Assembly: GCA_021325025.1 (NCBI GenBank)
Contig: JAJPHZ010000017.1
Location: forward strand, 1 to 64,000
DNA length: 64,000 nt
Reading direction: 5' to 3'
Source of the DNA: Pseudomonadota bacterium
GTDB taxonomy: Bacteria; Desulfobacterota; Binatia; Binatales; Binataceae
Positions 8,919 to 17,248 of the stretch are shown one piece after another. The position numbers and the translations under genes were made by a program. The notes under the pieces were generated by a model. The model did not search any database. It was not told the DNA's origin and was given only the letters and a program-made list of their open reading frames with translations. The stretch's first letter is position 1. Every line of letters begins with the position of its first letter.

Positions 8919-10172
8919 TTAGTCGGCGCCGAGCAGGATACCGGGGGCGGGGAACGCGCGGCACATCGCGCGCACTTCTTCGGCGATGCGGGCCAGGGCC
9001 GCGTCGTCGTCGGCGCGCGCGATAACCTGCTCTATCCAGGCGGCGATCTGGCGCATTTGCTCCTCGCCCATCCCGCGCGAGGTTACTGCAGGTGTGCCGA
9101 GGCGGATTCCACTGGGATTGAAGGGCTTGCGCGGATCGTAGGGTACCGTGTTGTAGTTGCACACGATAGCGGCCTTCTCCAGCGCCTTGGCGGCCTTCTT
9201 GCCCGGCACGTTCTTGTTGGTCAGGTCGATCAGGATCAGATGATTGTCGGTGCCGCCCGACACCAGGTCGAAACCGCGGCGCATCAACTCCTGCGCCATC
9301 GCCCGGGCGTTGCGCACGATCTGGTGGCCGTACTCCCTGAAGGCGGGCGTGGCGGCCTCCTTAAGTGCGACGCCGATGGCGGCGGTAGTGTGGTTGTGGG
9401 GTCCGCCCTGCAGACCGGGAAAAACGGCGCGGTCGATGCGATCGGCGAACTCCTTGCGGCACAGGATCATCGCGCCGCGCGGCCCGCGCAGGGTTTTGTG
9501 CACCGTGGTGGTCACCACGTCGGCGTAAGGCACGGGGTCGGGATGGGCCCCGGCCACGATCAAGCCCGCGATGTGCGCGATGTCGGCCATCATCAACGCC
9601 CCGACCTCTTTGGCGATTTCGCCAAAGATGCGGAAATCAATCTGGCGCGGATAGGCGGAGGCGCCCGCGATAAGCAATTGCGGACGCTCGCGCCGGGCCG
9701 CATCGCGCACCGCGTCGTAATCGATGCGCTTGGTCTCGCGGTCGACCGGGTACTGGACCGACTTCCAGAATTGCCCCGACATGGTGACGTTCCAGCCGTG
9801 ACTGAGATGTCCACCGTGGGGCAGACCCATCCCCATGATCTTGTCGCCCGGCTTGAGCAGTGCGAAGTAAACCGCCAGATTGGCGGGCGACCCCGAGTAG
9901 GGTTGCACGTTGGCGTGTTCGGCGCCGAACAGTTTCTTCGCACGCTCGATCACCAGCGATTCGAGCTGGTCGATGTAACGCTGGCCCTCGTAATAGCGCT
10001 TGGTCGGGTAGCCTTCGGAGTATTTGTTGGTCAGGATCGACCCGCTCGCTTCGAGCACTGCCTGCGAGACGTAGTTCTCCGACGGAATCAGGCGGATGGT
10101 TTCCAGTTCGTAGCGTTCTTCCTGCCGAATCAGCTCGTAGATCTCCGGGTCGGTCTGTTTGAGTGCCTGCAC
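8919..10172 (-). CDS. glyA: Serine hydroxymethyltransferase
   Basis: GlyA is a PLP enzyme that interconverts serine and glycine while loading one-carbon units on tetrahydrofolate. The 417-residue length is typical. Visible landmarks are IPSENYVSQAVLEASGS near the N-terminus, NKYSEGYPTKRYYEGQ, YSGSPANLAVY, the PLP-binding strand MADIAHIAGL and the Schiff-base lysine in TTTVHKTLRGPRG. Translation starts at a GTG at 10172 with CAGGAG about nine bases upstream. The flavoprotein gene lies upstream on the same strand across a 108-base gap. No riboswitch-like structure was recognised in that gap. Confidence 0.95.
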   Translation of the reverse strand: MQALKQTDPEIYELIRQEERYELETIRLIPSENYVSQAVLEASGSILTNKYSEGYPTKRYYEGQRYIDQLESLVIERAKKLFGAEHANVQPYSGSPANLAVYFALLKPGDKIMGMGLPHGGHLSHGWNVTMSGQFWKSVQYPVDRETKRIDYDAVRDAARRERPQLLIAGASAYPRQIDFRIFGEIAKEVGALMMADIAHIAGLIVAGAHPDPVPYADVVTTTVHKTLRGPRGAMILCRKEFADRIDRAVFPGLQGGPHNHTTAAIGVALKEAATPAFREYGHQIVRNARAMAQELMRRGFDLVSGGTDNHLILIDLTNKNVPGKKAAKALEKAAIVCNYNTVPYDPRKPFNPSGIRLGTPAVTSRGMGEEQMRQIAAWIEQVIARADDDAALARIAEEVRAMCRAFPAPGILLGAD

Positions 10173-10280
10173 GGTGCTAACTCCTGCTCATCAGCTTAGC
10201 GGGCGCGCCGAGGCCATTCCATGACGCGAGCGGGAAAACCCAACTTCTGGCCCTGGCCGCAACCGGATGGAGAAGTGGCT

Positions 10281-11639
10281 CTACTGGAGATCGGCAGGGG
10301 TGACCTTGGCGATCCAGGCGCGGTAATCGCCGTCGTAGCCGCGCGCACGCTGTATCGCCCGGATCCGCTCGCGCAGGCGCGCGACCGCCTCGGCCGACAG
10401 CGGTGGTCTCGCCGCCACGGCACTGGCTACGGTCTCGCCCTGCTGATGGGCGCGATGGCGCTCGACCTCGGCCAACGGCAGCCGTTCCTCGCTCAGCCCC
10501 AGGTAGCTTTCCGCCACGCGCGTGCCGATTTCGGTGCCGCTGTCGAGTGAATCCTTGATGTTGCCCTTGCCGGTCAGGACGTTGCCGGCGGCGAACACCG
10601 CCGTCTGGCCGTCCATCAGCAGGCCGGCCTTGGCATCCACGAAGCGATAGACTTCGCCCTGCTGGGGGATGTCGGGGATGCGCTCGGGGATGCTGCCGAT
10701 GGAACTGACCACGAACGGACCGCGCACTTCCTCCTCGGTACCCGGAATAATCCGCGCCTGACCATCGACCACCTCGGTCCTGCTCAGGCGCAATCCGACC
10801 AGCCGCCCGCCATGTTCGATAAGTCCGGTGGGCGCGCGCAGTTCCTGGAACTGGAACAGGAACTTGCGCTGTGCCTTTTCCAGGATTTTCGCGCGTGCCG
10901 CACGCAACGCCTCGGCACGCTTGGGATTGGCGTCGGGCGGGATGTCCGACAGCGGCATATCCAGCACCCGGCGGCGATAGAATAGGCGGCAGGGCGCAAC
11001 GCCCAAATCCGCCCAGGCCAGGCCGTGCTCTTTGAGCACAGGCTCCAGTCCCTCGCGCTCCAGTTTGACCATGTCCTCGGCGATGTTGCGGGCGGCCAGC
11101 GCCTTGAGCGTGACTTCGATCTGGAGCACCTTGACCACGTCGATCGACGCCAGGCCGCCGCCGACCACGATCGCGCCCGGCGCCAGTTCGTAGCGCTGCC
11201 CCTGGTAGTTTTGTTCCGGGTAATGATTGAACCAGTAGATGAGAGGGTTTTGATAGATCAGCCCGCGATCGATGAACTGGTCGGCACCCTCGACCGGAAA
11301 CGGGCGGTCGCGCCATGCGCCGTTGGCCAGCACGACCGCGCTGAGTCCCCAATGATGGGCCAGGTCGTCGAACTTGATGTCGCGGCCCAGGCGGGTCAGC
11401 GGGACAAACTCGATATTGGGATGGCACAGGCGGGAGTTGATCTCCTCATACTCATCCTTGCGCTGCTTGACGTGCCATCGCGGTAGCCCATCTTCGATCT
11501 TGCCATAGGGACGCGGGTTTTGTTCGATGACCGCGACCAAAGCCCCGCGCTGGGCCAGGATATGGGCGACTTCGGAGCCGGCGGTGGCGCCGCCGATCAC
11601 GGCGACTACGTGGCGCGCCAGGGAGCTGTCAGTGGCCAT
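10281..11639 (-). CDS. FAD/NAD(P)-dependent oxidoreductase, adrenodoxin-reductase-like
   Basis: This 452-residue flavoprotein has an N-terminal FAD-binding strand (VAVIGGATAGSEVAHILAQRG; the usual GxGxxG reads GGATAG), a second dinucleotide fold AIVVGGGLASIDVVK near residue 160, and the C-terminal FAD motif VFAAGNVLTGKGNIKDSLDSG. This two-fold layout fits the ferredoxin/adrenodoxin NADP reductase and glutamate-synthase small-subunit group. The protein would pass electrons between NAD(P)H and an unknown partner. No ferredoxin or glutamate synthase gene is adjacent. The next gene downstream is glyA; co-transcription is possible but not shown. Confidence 0.7.
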   Translation of the reverse strand: MATDSSLARHVVAVIGGATAGSEVAHILAQRGALVAVIEQNPRPYGKIEDGLPRWHVKQRKDEYEEINSRLCHPNIEFVPLTRLGRDIKFDDLAHHWGLSAVVLANGAWRDRPFPVEGADQFIDRGLIYQNPLIYWFNHYPEQNYQGQRYELAPGAIVVGGGLASIDVVKVLQIEVTLKALAARNIAEDMVKLEREGLEPVLKEHGLAWADLGVAPCRLFYRRRVLDMPLSDIPPDANPKRAEALRAARAKILEKAQRKFLFQFQELRAPTGLIEHGGRLVGLRLSRTEVVDGQARIIPGTEEEVRGPFVVSSIGSIPERIPDIPQQGEVYRFVDAKAGLLMDGQTAVFAAGNVLTGKGNIKDSLDSGTEIGTRVAESYLGLSEERLPLAEVERHRAHQQGETVASAVAARPPLSAEAVARLRERIRAIQRARGYDGDYRAWIAKVTPADLQ

Positions 11640-11831
11640 AAATTCTTTTAAGCTTCAGTGGTCTAAACGGCCCATGGGTTCCGAACCCGAAATTACCGGA
11701 TCTCCACCCCGTGCCGGCCCGTGAGCATAGGATAGGCGCGATCCAAGCTCAATAACCCCTCTCATTGACCGCAAGGCCGCGGAAGCCTTGCACTGGCCCG
11801 CCGCGCCATGGTTTCGTATCAATCGACTGTC

Positions 11832-12494
11832 ATGCGCACACATCCGGTTTGGGCTGCCCTTATTGTACTGTTTTGGTCTGTTTGTGGCGTGCAGTGGACG
11901 TCTCCCGCCCACGCCGACATCGCCGTCGGCGAGGAGCATCAGGAAGCCTTCCCCGCCGACCAGACGCTGGAACTGGTCGAGGACGTTTTGCGCGGCGAGG
12001 GAATGCTGTTCGACGTGCAGCCTGACAAGACGATCGTGACATTGTGGAAGCCGGCCGACAATCCCGCCGGGTTCTTCAGCTCCCTGGCCGGGATGAAGCC
12101 GCGCTATCGCTACGAGATCACGGTGGTGCCCGAAGGCGGCTCCAAAAGCCGGCTGGTAGTTAATGTGCGCACCGAATACGTCCCTGAACAGGAGGTCGCC
12201 AAGTATAAAGCAAGCACGCGCTTCGACATGTTCCGCAAGATCGACGAATTGGCGGCCACTTTGCCGCCCGCGCGTAAAACGCCCACCACCGGCGGCGTCA
12301 ACTTCGCTCTGCTTCCCAACGAGGACCTGCGCGGTCTGGCCCAGCGCGTCACCGGCGACCCCAACAACTGGAAGGCCATCGCGGAACGCAACGGGCTGAG
12401 CTCGCCCACCGACGTTACCCCTTTCCAAACCATCTGGGTGCCCGACAACCTGATCAAGACCAAGCCATCCTCCGCCCCGTCGCAAACGCGCTGA
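11832..12494 (+). CDS. Exported protein with a C-terminal LysM-like segment
   Basis: Starting at the ATG at 11832 there is a signal peptide (hydrophobic run WAALIVLFWSVCGV, cleavage near AHA-DI), giving 220 residues. An upstream in-frame ATG at 11808 adds eight residues. The centre (residues 30-140) is a beta-rich region resembling no family I can name. The last 60 residues (ALLPNEDLRGLAQRVTGDPN, then NWKAIAERNGLSSPTDV and PFQTIWVPDNL) follow the LysM pattern of order, residue spacing and a terminal IWVP strand, suggesting peptidoglycan binding. It is divergent from the flavoprotein gene. Confidence 0.65.
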   Translation: MRTHPVWAALIVLFWSVCGVQWTSPAHADIAVGEEHQEAFPADQTLELVEDVLRGEGMLFDVQPDKTIVTLWKPADNPAGFFSSLAGMKPRYRYEITVVPEGGSKSRLVVNVRTEYVPEQEVAKYKASTRFDMFRKIDELAATLPPARKTPTTGGVNFALLPNEDLRGLAQRVTGDPNNWKAIAERNGLSSPTDVTPFQTIWVPDNLIKTKPSSAPSQTR

Positions 12495-12581
12495 GGCCGT
12501 GCACGGCGCAAAACGATCGCCGCCAGGCAGCGCGCAGGCAGGCCTCAGACCGGTAAGGGTAGCGCCAGCTTCGGGGGCCGG

Positions 12582-12890
12582 CTACTCGGTCGATGAGACT
12601 CGTTCCTCACTGCCGTCGTACTCGGGGCATAGGCCCGAGGGACTGACCGCAGCGATCACGGTGAGAAACTGCTCGAAAGTCATCTGCAGGTGGACAAACC
12701 CACCCTGGCAGAAGACCCATCCGTAGTAGTCGAGGATTTCGTCCGGTATCATGACCGGCAAACGAGGTGGCGTGGTGACGACGGGAAACTGGCGCGGAGC
12801 GGGCGATGGCGTGAATGGAACGCTCGCCTTCTTCTTTACGGCATCATCTTCCCATAGCGGGATGACCTTGCCCTTCAGGTTGCTCGCCAT
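12582..12890 (-). CDS. Small hypothetical protein
   Basis: This encodes 102 residues with a basic N-terminus (MASNLKGKVIPLWEDD), a Pro-rich middle and a more ordered C-terminal half (PDEILDYYGWVFCQGGFVHL). No family is recognised. The reading frame has composition like neighbouring genes and no competing gene on the other strand, but there is no clear ribosome-binding site before the ATG. It lies between an exported protein gene and uppP, both on the opposite strand, so it is probably transcribed alone if real. Confidence 0.45.
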   Translation of the reverse strand: MASNLKGKVIPLWEDDAVKKKASVPFTPSPAPRQFPVVTTPPRLPVMIPDEILDYYGWVFCQGGFVHLQMTFEQFLTVIAAVSPSGLCPEYDGSEERVSSTE

Positions 12891-13040
12891 AGCGTTACAA
12901 AGAATCTGATTGGGCTCATCCTAGGCCCGACTATACAGTATTCTCGGCAACAGCCGGGAGAGTCAAGGCTTTGAGGCGCCCTATTGATCGGCCGGTCAGG
13001 CGGAGGGAGTCGGGTTCGGACCGAAAAGTGAACGGAAGTC

Positions 13041-13829
13041 ATGCATTCAGAATTTCATGCTGCGGTATTAGGTGTCATCCAGGGTTTGACGGAATTTCTA
13101 CCCGTTTCCAGCTCCGCCCATCTCACCCTGACCCCTTGGCTGTTTGGGTGGAACGACCCCGGTCTGGCCTTTGACGTCGCGCTCCACATGGGCTCCCTGC
13201 TTGCTCTGCTGATTTATTACCGGCGCGACTGGCTGTTGATCATCAACGGCGCGCTCAGTGGCGACCAACGCGGACGCCGGCTGTTCGTGCTTTTGGTGGC
13301 GGCGTCGGTCCCGGGCGCCATCCTGGGCTTCCTGTTCGAAAAGCAGGCTGAAACGGTCTTCCGCTCGCCCCTGCTGATCGCGGCTGCGCTGGCGGTATTA
13401 GGCCTGGCGCTGTGGGTATTCGATGTAGCCGCTCCGCAATGGCGCGACCTCGACGACATCCGGCTGGGCGACGCGCTCCTGATCGGCCTGGCGCAGGCCT
13501 TCGCGCTGATTCCCGGCGTGTCGCGCTCGGGCGCGACCATCACGGTAGGCCGTGTGCTCGGGATCAACCGTCAGGATGCGGCCAATTTCTCCTTCCTGAT
13601 GTCGGCGCCGATCATTGCTGGCGCCGGCCTGCTCAAGGCCCATGAGCTGTTGCGCTCGGGCATGACCGGCGAGCTGACCGCGGGCTTCGTGGCGTCGGCC
13701 GTATTCAGCTTTGCCGCGATCGCGGTGCTGATCGCCTACGTGCGCACCCGCACCTACAAGGTGTTCGTTTGGTACCGGCTGGCGCTGGCGGTGCTGGTGG
13801 TGGCAATCTACCTGATGCGCGCGGGCTAA
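13041..13829 (+). CDS. uppP: Undecaprenyl-diphosphatase UppP (BacA)
   Basis: UppP dephosphorylates undecaprenyl diphosphate to recycle the lipid carrier used for peptidoglycan and other envelope polymers. The 262-residue membrane protein carries both family motifs: GVIQGLTEFLPVSSSAHL near the N-terminus, with the conserved Glu and Ser, and PGVSRSGATITVGRVLG with the catalytic Arg. About eight transmembrane helices are visible. It stands apart from the dcw operon in this window but supports the same pathway. The downstream EamA permease follows after 16 bases and may share its transcript. Confidence 0.95.
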   Translation: MHSEFHAAVLGVIQGLTEFLPVSSSAHLTLTPWLFGWNDPGLAFDVALHMGSLLALLIYYRRDWLLIINGALSGDQRGRRLFVLLVAASVPGAILGFLFEKQAETVFRSPLLIAAALAVLGLALWVFDVAAPQWRDLDDIRLGDALLIGLAQAFALIPGVSRSGATITVGRVLGINRQDAANFSFLMSAPIIAGAGLLKAHELLRSGMTGELTAGFVASAVFSFAAIAVLIAYVRTRTYKVFVWYRLALAVLVVAIYLMRAG

Positions 13830-13845
13830 AGGCCGCCGAGAAACG

Positions 13846-14793
13846 ATGCCATCGCGCAGGCGCTCCCCGGCGGCCGGAATCGCGTGCGCCGCCATTACCA
13901 CCATATCCGGCGCGCTGCTGCCGATCGTAACCCGCTACGGCGCAACCCACATCGACCCCCTGCTCTTCTGCGCCGGCTCGGCGATTGTCGCGGCGGCCTG
14001 CGCCTTACCGATATTGCATCGCAGCGACGGTCTGGGTTTGCTGCTCGATCGCCGCTACCGCCTGGCGCTGGCCGCCATTGCGATCGCCGGAACCGTTCTG
14101 CCCAGTCTGGCGATGGTGCACGGGATGCAGCGGGTTAACGCGGTGAGCGCAGTGCTGTTGCTTGAGACCGAGCCGGTTTACTCGCTGATTATCGCCACGC
14201 TGGTGGTCGGCGAAGCCCCCTCACCGCGCCAACTGATTGCCACGGCGGTGATCCTGGCCGGCATCGTCTCGGCCTTTTGGGGCGGCGGCGCCATCGACCT
14301 CAGCGGCACGGCCTTGCTGGTCGCCCTGACGCCCCTGATGTGGCAGCTTTCGCACGTCATTACGCTGCGCGTGATGCCGCCGCTGCGTCCGATCGGCGTC
14401 ACCGCGGCGCGCAACACTTATGCCGCGATGATGCTGGCGGCGCTCACCGTCGTGTACCGCCCCACGGCGCTGTCAGAGTTGGGGCATCTCAGCGTCATCG
14501 GCATCCTGCTCGCCACTGGCGCAATCGTGTACTTTATCGGCACGCTAACCTGGTACGGCGCAATCAACCGCCTGTCGCTCAGTTGGACCACGGCGCTGGT
14601 GGTGCCGGGGGTTCCGGTGCTGTCGGTGGTGTTTGCGGCGTTGTTTTTGGGCGAGCGCACCTCCGCACGTCAGCTTGCCGCACTGGCCCTCGCCGTGGCC
14701 GGGATCCTCGGCCTGGTGCTGGGCACCGATCCATCGCGCCCGGCGGCGGCCCAAATTGAGGCGATCGAGGCACCCGCGCCGCCCGGAGCCTGA
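13846..14793 (+). CDS. EamA/DMT-family permease
   Basis: This 315-residue protein has ten hydrophobic helices arranged as two EamA repeats, the layout of drug/metabolite transporter superfamily exporters. The first repeat ends with LLLETEPVYSLIIATLVVGE and the second with VVPGVPVLSVVFAALFLGER, the paired conserved segments of the family. Its substrate cannot be predicted. It begins 16 bases after uppP and is probably in the same operon. The last 20 residues are a hydrophilic Pro/Ala-rich tail. Confidence 0.8.
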   Translation: MPSRRRSPAAGIACAAITTISGALLPIVTRYGATHIDPLLFCAGSAIVAAACALPILHRSDGLGLLLDRRYRLALAAIAIAGTVLPSLAMVHGMQRVNAVSAVLLLETEPVYSLIIATLVVGEAPSPRQLIATAVILAGIVSAFWGGGAIDLSGTALLVALTPLMWQLSHVITLRVMPPLRPIGVTAARNTYAAMMLAALTVVYRPTALSELGHLSVIGILLATGAIVYFIGTLTWYGAINRLSLSWTTALVVPGVPVLSVVFAALFLGERTSARQLAALALAVAGILGLVLGTDPSRPAAAQIEAIEAPAPPGA

Positions 14794-14930
14794 ACGCAAA
14801 TCGGCACGAAGATTAGCCTGTGCGGGCCCACAGGCGCCCGCGTATTGACTATGGTTGGCCGCTGGTCTTTAGTTGGCGTGCCGCGGACCCAGGATGAGTG
14901 CGTTCCATAACGGGTCGAAGGAGTTCACCG

Positions 14931-15134
14931 ATGGCGCGTATGGTAAAGCATGAAAAGAACCTGCCCTACGAAATTCCCGAGGGCACCGAGCTGCCCATTT
15001 ACATCTGCGCGTGCGGCCTGTCCAAGAACAAGCCGTTTTGCGACGGTTCCCATCGCAGAACCAAGGACGAAGCCGCAGGCGAAACCTACGTCTATGACGA
15101 CGCCGGCCGGGTCTCGGTGATCAAACAGTATTGA
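14931..15134 (+). CDS. CDGSH-type [2Fe-2S] protein
   Basis: This 67-residue protein holds one CDGSH iron-sulfur motif: Cys26-x-Cys28, Cys37 and His41 ([17 protein letters not shown]), the three-Cys-one-His [2Fe-2S] ligand set of the MitoNEET family. The start at 14931 is preceded by GAAGGAG seven bases away; an in-frame ATG at 14898 would add 11 residues but has no such site. Single-motif bacterial members are electron-transfer or redox-sensing proteins of mostly unknown role. The downstream TetR gene is convergent. Confidence 0.85.
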   Translation: MARMVKHEKNLPYEIPEGTELPIYICACGLSKNKPFCDGSHRRTKDEAAGETYVYDDAGRVSVIKQY

Positions 15135-15167
15135 AGCCGGTGCATCGCGCGCCTGGGCCGTCCAATC

Positions 15168-15836
15168 CTACTGTACGGCGCCGGCGAACATGCGGTAGAT
15201 CTCGTTGGTGATCTCGTGCAGATGGGGCATGTCACGTTCGGTATCGAACCAGTTGCCCATCGAATTGAGCGTGCCGAACAGCAGCGAGACCAGGATTCGG
15301 GAGCGCGCGCGGCTGAGCTCCTTGCCGTGGGCACGTGCCAATTCGGTCAGCAGGGTACGGCAGGTCTCGGTGTACTGACGCTCCATCGCGCGGATTTCCG
15401 ACAGGTAGGGCTCCGACAGCTTGCTGGTTTCCTGAATCAGCACCTTGGCTTCGGCCGGACTGGCGGTCGAGGAGCTGAAGTGGTTCTCGATAAACAGGCG
15501 CAGCTTTTCTGCCGGGTCGGTGACATTGGCGGAGAGGTTGTCGTAGGAAGTGATGGAGCGCTCGATGCCGCGTTTGGCCACCAGGTAGAGCAGCTCCTCC
15601 TTGTTGCGCAAGTAGTAATAGATGCGCGGAAAGGAAATCCCGGCCCGCGCCGCGATCTCTCGGATCGAGGCCAGGCCGAAGCTCTTTTCCGCGAACAGGC
15701 TGGCTGCTGAACCCAGGATGTTCTCGACGTTGGCGTCGTGATGGCGCCGGACGGCCGGTTTGGCCTTGGCCTGACGCGCCGGCGCCGGAGTGCTTGCCGT
15801 TTTGATGGTTTTGCGGACTGCCTTTTCTTTTGCCAC
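15168..15836 (-). CDS. TetR/AcrR-family transcriptional regulator
   Basis: This 222-residue protein has a basic, Ala/Lys-rich N-terminal tail of about 35 residues, then a TetR helix-turn-helix (ILGSAASLFAEKSFGLASIREIAARAG, then IYYYLRNKEELLYLV). The C-terminal part (residues 90-222) is a helical ligand-binding domain with DPAEKLRLFIENHF, like KstR2/FadR-type regulators of lipid degradation; the ligand is not known. Translation begins at GTG. Which promoter it controls is unclear; a GTAC-rich sequence about 170 bases upstream is a weak operator candidate. Confidence 0.85.
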   Translation of the reverse strand: MAKEKAVRKTIKTASTPAPARQAKAKPAVRRHHDANVENILGSAASLFAEKSFGLASIREIAARAGISFPRIYYYLRNKEELLYLVAKRGIERSITSYDNLSANVTDPAEKLRLFIENHFSSSTASPAEAKVLIQETSKLSEPYLSEIRAMERQYTETCRTLLTELARAHGKELSRARSRILVSLLFGTLNSMGNWFDTERDMPHLHEITNEIYRMFAGAVQ

Positions 15837-16004
15837 GTCGCCTGCCCTCGTCTCCCGGACGGCTCCGCATGCGCGCCGTCAAATCAAGCGCGGTCAAGGA
15901 AGCTGAAAATTGCCGCCGGGGCGTGGCTGAATCATACCGGAACGGAGAAGGCGCGAAAAGCTCGGAACCGGCCCTCTGCCCGCCGCCGCAATACGCGCAA
16001 TAGT

Positions 16005-16019
16005 GTACTGGTACGGTAC
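16005..16019. promoter_or_regulatory. GTAC triple repeat, possible TetR operator
   Basis: The 15-base stretch GTACTGGTACGGTAC holds three GTAC units and lies 169 bases upstream of the tetR start. TetR proteins often bind partly symmetric sites near their own gene. There is no perfect long palindrome, so this is only a candidate. Confidence 0.2.
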
Positions 16020-16118
16020 GTCGGCGCTGGACGGCCGGACAGCCGCACTCCCGCCCTGCGCCCGCAGCAAATGATTATTGCTAAAGCTCCGGGCCCAGGA
16101 TTTCGCCGGCGTTGCCGT

Positions 16119-16319
16119 TCAGTTCGCGGCCAGATTGGCGTGTTTGGCGCAGGGCTTGAGCTTGGCGCTCCCGTCGCCGGCGTAAACCTCGATGATGCAG
16201 CCGCATTGCCAGTAGAAATCGTCAAAGGCGCCGTTGTCGTCGATCCGCTCATCGCAGGTTTTCATGCGATTGTCGGGTTCCGCGCTCAGCACATTTGCAA
16301 ACGTATCGTAGGTCGCCAT
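16119..16319 (-). CDS. Small Cys-containing protein
   Basis: This encodes 66 residues with a strong GGAGG ribosome-binding site ten bases before the ATG, which supports translation. Four cysteines (22, 39, 41 and 57) plus His60 form a CxC and CxxH arrangement that could bind a metal such as zinc, or an iron-sulfur cluster. Residues 24-36 are acidic and aromatic. No family is recognised. It sits between the tetR gene and a methyltransferase gene, both on the same strand, but with gaps of 200 bases or more on each side. Confidence 0.6.
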   Translation of the reverse strand: MATYDTFANVLSAEPDNRMKTCDERIDDNGAFDDFYWQCGCIIEVYAGDGSAKLKPCAKHANLAAN

Positions 16320-16520
16320 CGTTCAATTTCCTCCGCCCGGGCGTCTTGCGCTCCGGCGGTTTGATTCCGCGTCGCTTCCAAACCCGGTAAGTCGTTGCTC
16401 CTGACACCCAAGCGGCCGCTCGGGACCGCTTCGCACAGAAGCCCGACTGTCTTAAGAATCACGGCGCCGCGCGATTTTCAAGAGCTGCGGTTGCCGCTTC
16501 CGGATGCGACCCCCCCATGC

Positions 16521-17147
16521 TCAGCGCCGGCGCGTGCCGATCACCGCGAATACCGGGTCCGCATAGCCGCTTGCGCAGCGCCGCTCCAGCGACTCCAGGC
16601 GGTCGAAACCCCCGCTGTCGGCGAAGTACCGCTTGACCAGGTCCACGCGCTGCTCTTCGGTGGCCCGCTGCCAGGCCCATATTGCCTTGGTCGGGAACAT
16701 CCGATTGGAGAAGCTTACCACGAACGGCGCACCCGGCCGCAGCACCCGGCCGATCTCGGCAAATACCGCAACCGGCTTGATAAGATACTGAATCGACACG
16801 GTCAAAGTCGCGCCGTCGAAGCTCGCGTCGGCAAAGGGCAGATGCGGATCGCGGTTGAGGTCGTGGACGACCACCGCGGTCAGCGCCGGATTGTCCTCCA
16901 TCTCGGCACGATTGAGGCCCAGCCCGGTCACCGCGGCCGGACGCAGCGCGGGCGGCAGATGCGAGCGCCAACTGCTCATCAGGTCGAGCAGCACGGCGTT
17001 GCGCGGCAGCCGCTGCTCGAAAATCTCGCCCAACGTGGCGATCGCCCAGTCGTCGATGTGCACGACAAAGCGGGGAAAGCTGTAGAACAGCGCGTCATCG
17101 CTCTCGTCGATGCGGCGGAAAAATTCCTCGGGAAGCGGCTGCGCCAT
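16521..17147 (-). CDS. Class I SAM-dependent methyltransferase
   Basis: This 208-residue protein resembles a widespread methyltransferase group with an N-terminal FFRRIDESDDALFYSFPR segment. The nucleotide-binding loop after the first strand reads LLDLMSSWRSHLP rather than the classical GxGxG, which is normal for this group as I recall it. Later motifs are FADASFDGATLTVSIQYL and EIGRVLRPGAPFVVSFSNR (motifs IV-V). The start at 17147 has GGAG upstream. It is divergent from the haem-copper-like membrane protein gene, about 100 bases away. Substrate unknown. Confidence 0.75.
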   Translation of the reverse strand: MAQPLPEEFFRRIDESDDALFYSFPRFVVHIDDWAIATLGEIFEQRLPRNAVLLDLMSSWRSHLPPALRPAAVTGLGLNRAEMEDNPALTAVVVHDLNRDPHLPFADASFDGATLTVSIQYLIKPVAVFAEIGRVLRPGAPFVVSFSNRMFPTKAIWAWQRATEEQRVDLVKRYFADSGGFDRLESLERRCASGYADPVFAVIGTRRR

Positions 17148-17248
17148 CGTTGCTCCAGGACCCCGCAGGAGATTGTAAAAGATTCGCGCCCCGGCGCGCA
17201 AAACCGGCCGGCACTGGTAGCTGGCCTGGAATTTACATCTGGCGTTAA

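Noticed and set aside
8705..9025. Arg-rich open frame in the gap before glyA
   Set aside because: Half of it is antisense to glyA, it lacks a ribosome-binding site and its product is low-complexity.
10177..11427. Long open frame on the minus strand inside the flavoprotein gene
   Set aside because: It is Arg/Pro/Gly-rich with no domain and overlaps a well-supported gene in another frame; typical GC-rich shadow.
11640..11800. Possible tRNA or riboswitch between the divergent genes near 11.7 kb
   Set aside because: A short GGTTCCGAACC inverted repeat is present but no cloverleaf or known riboswitch core could be built.
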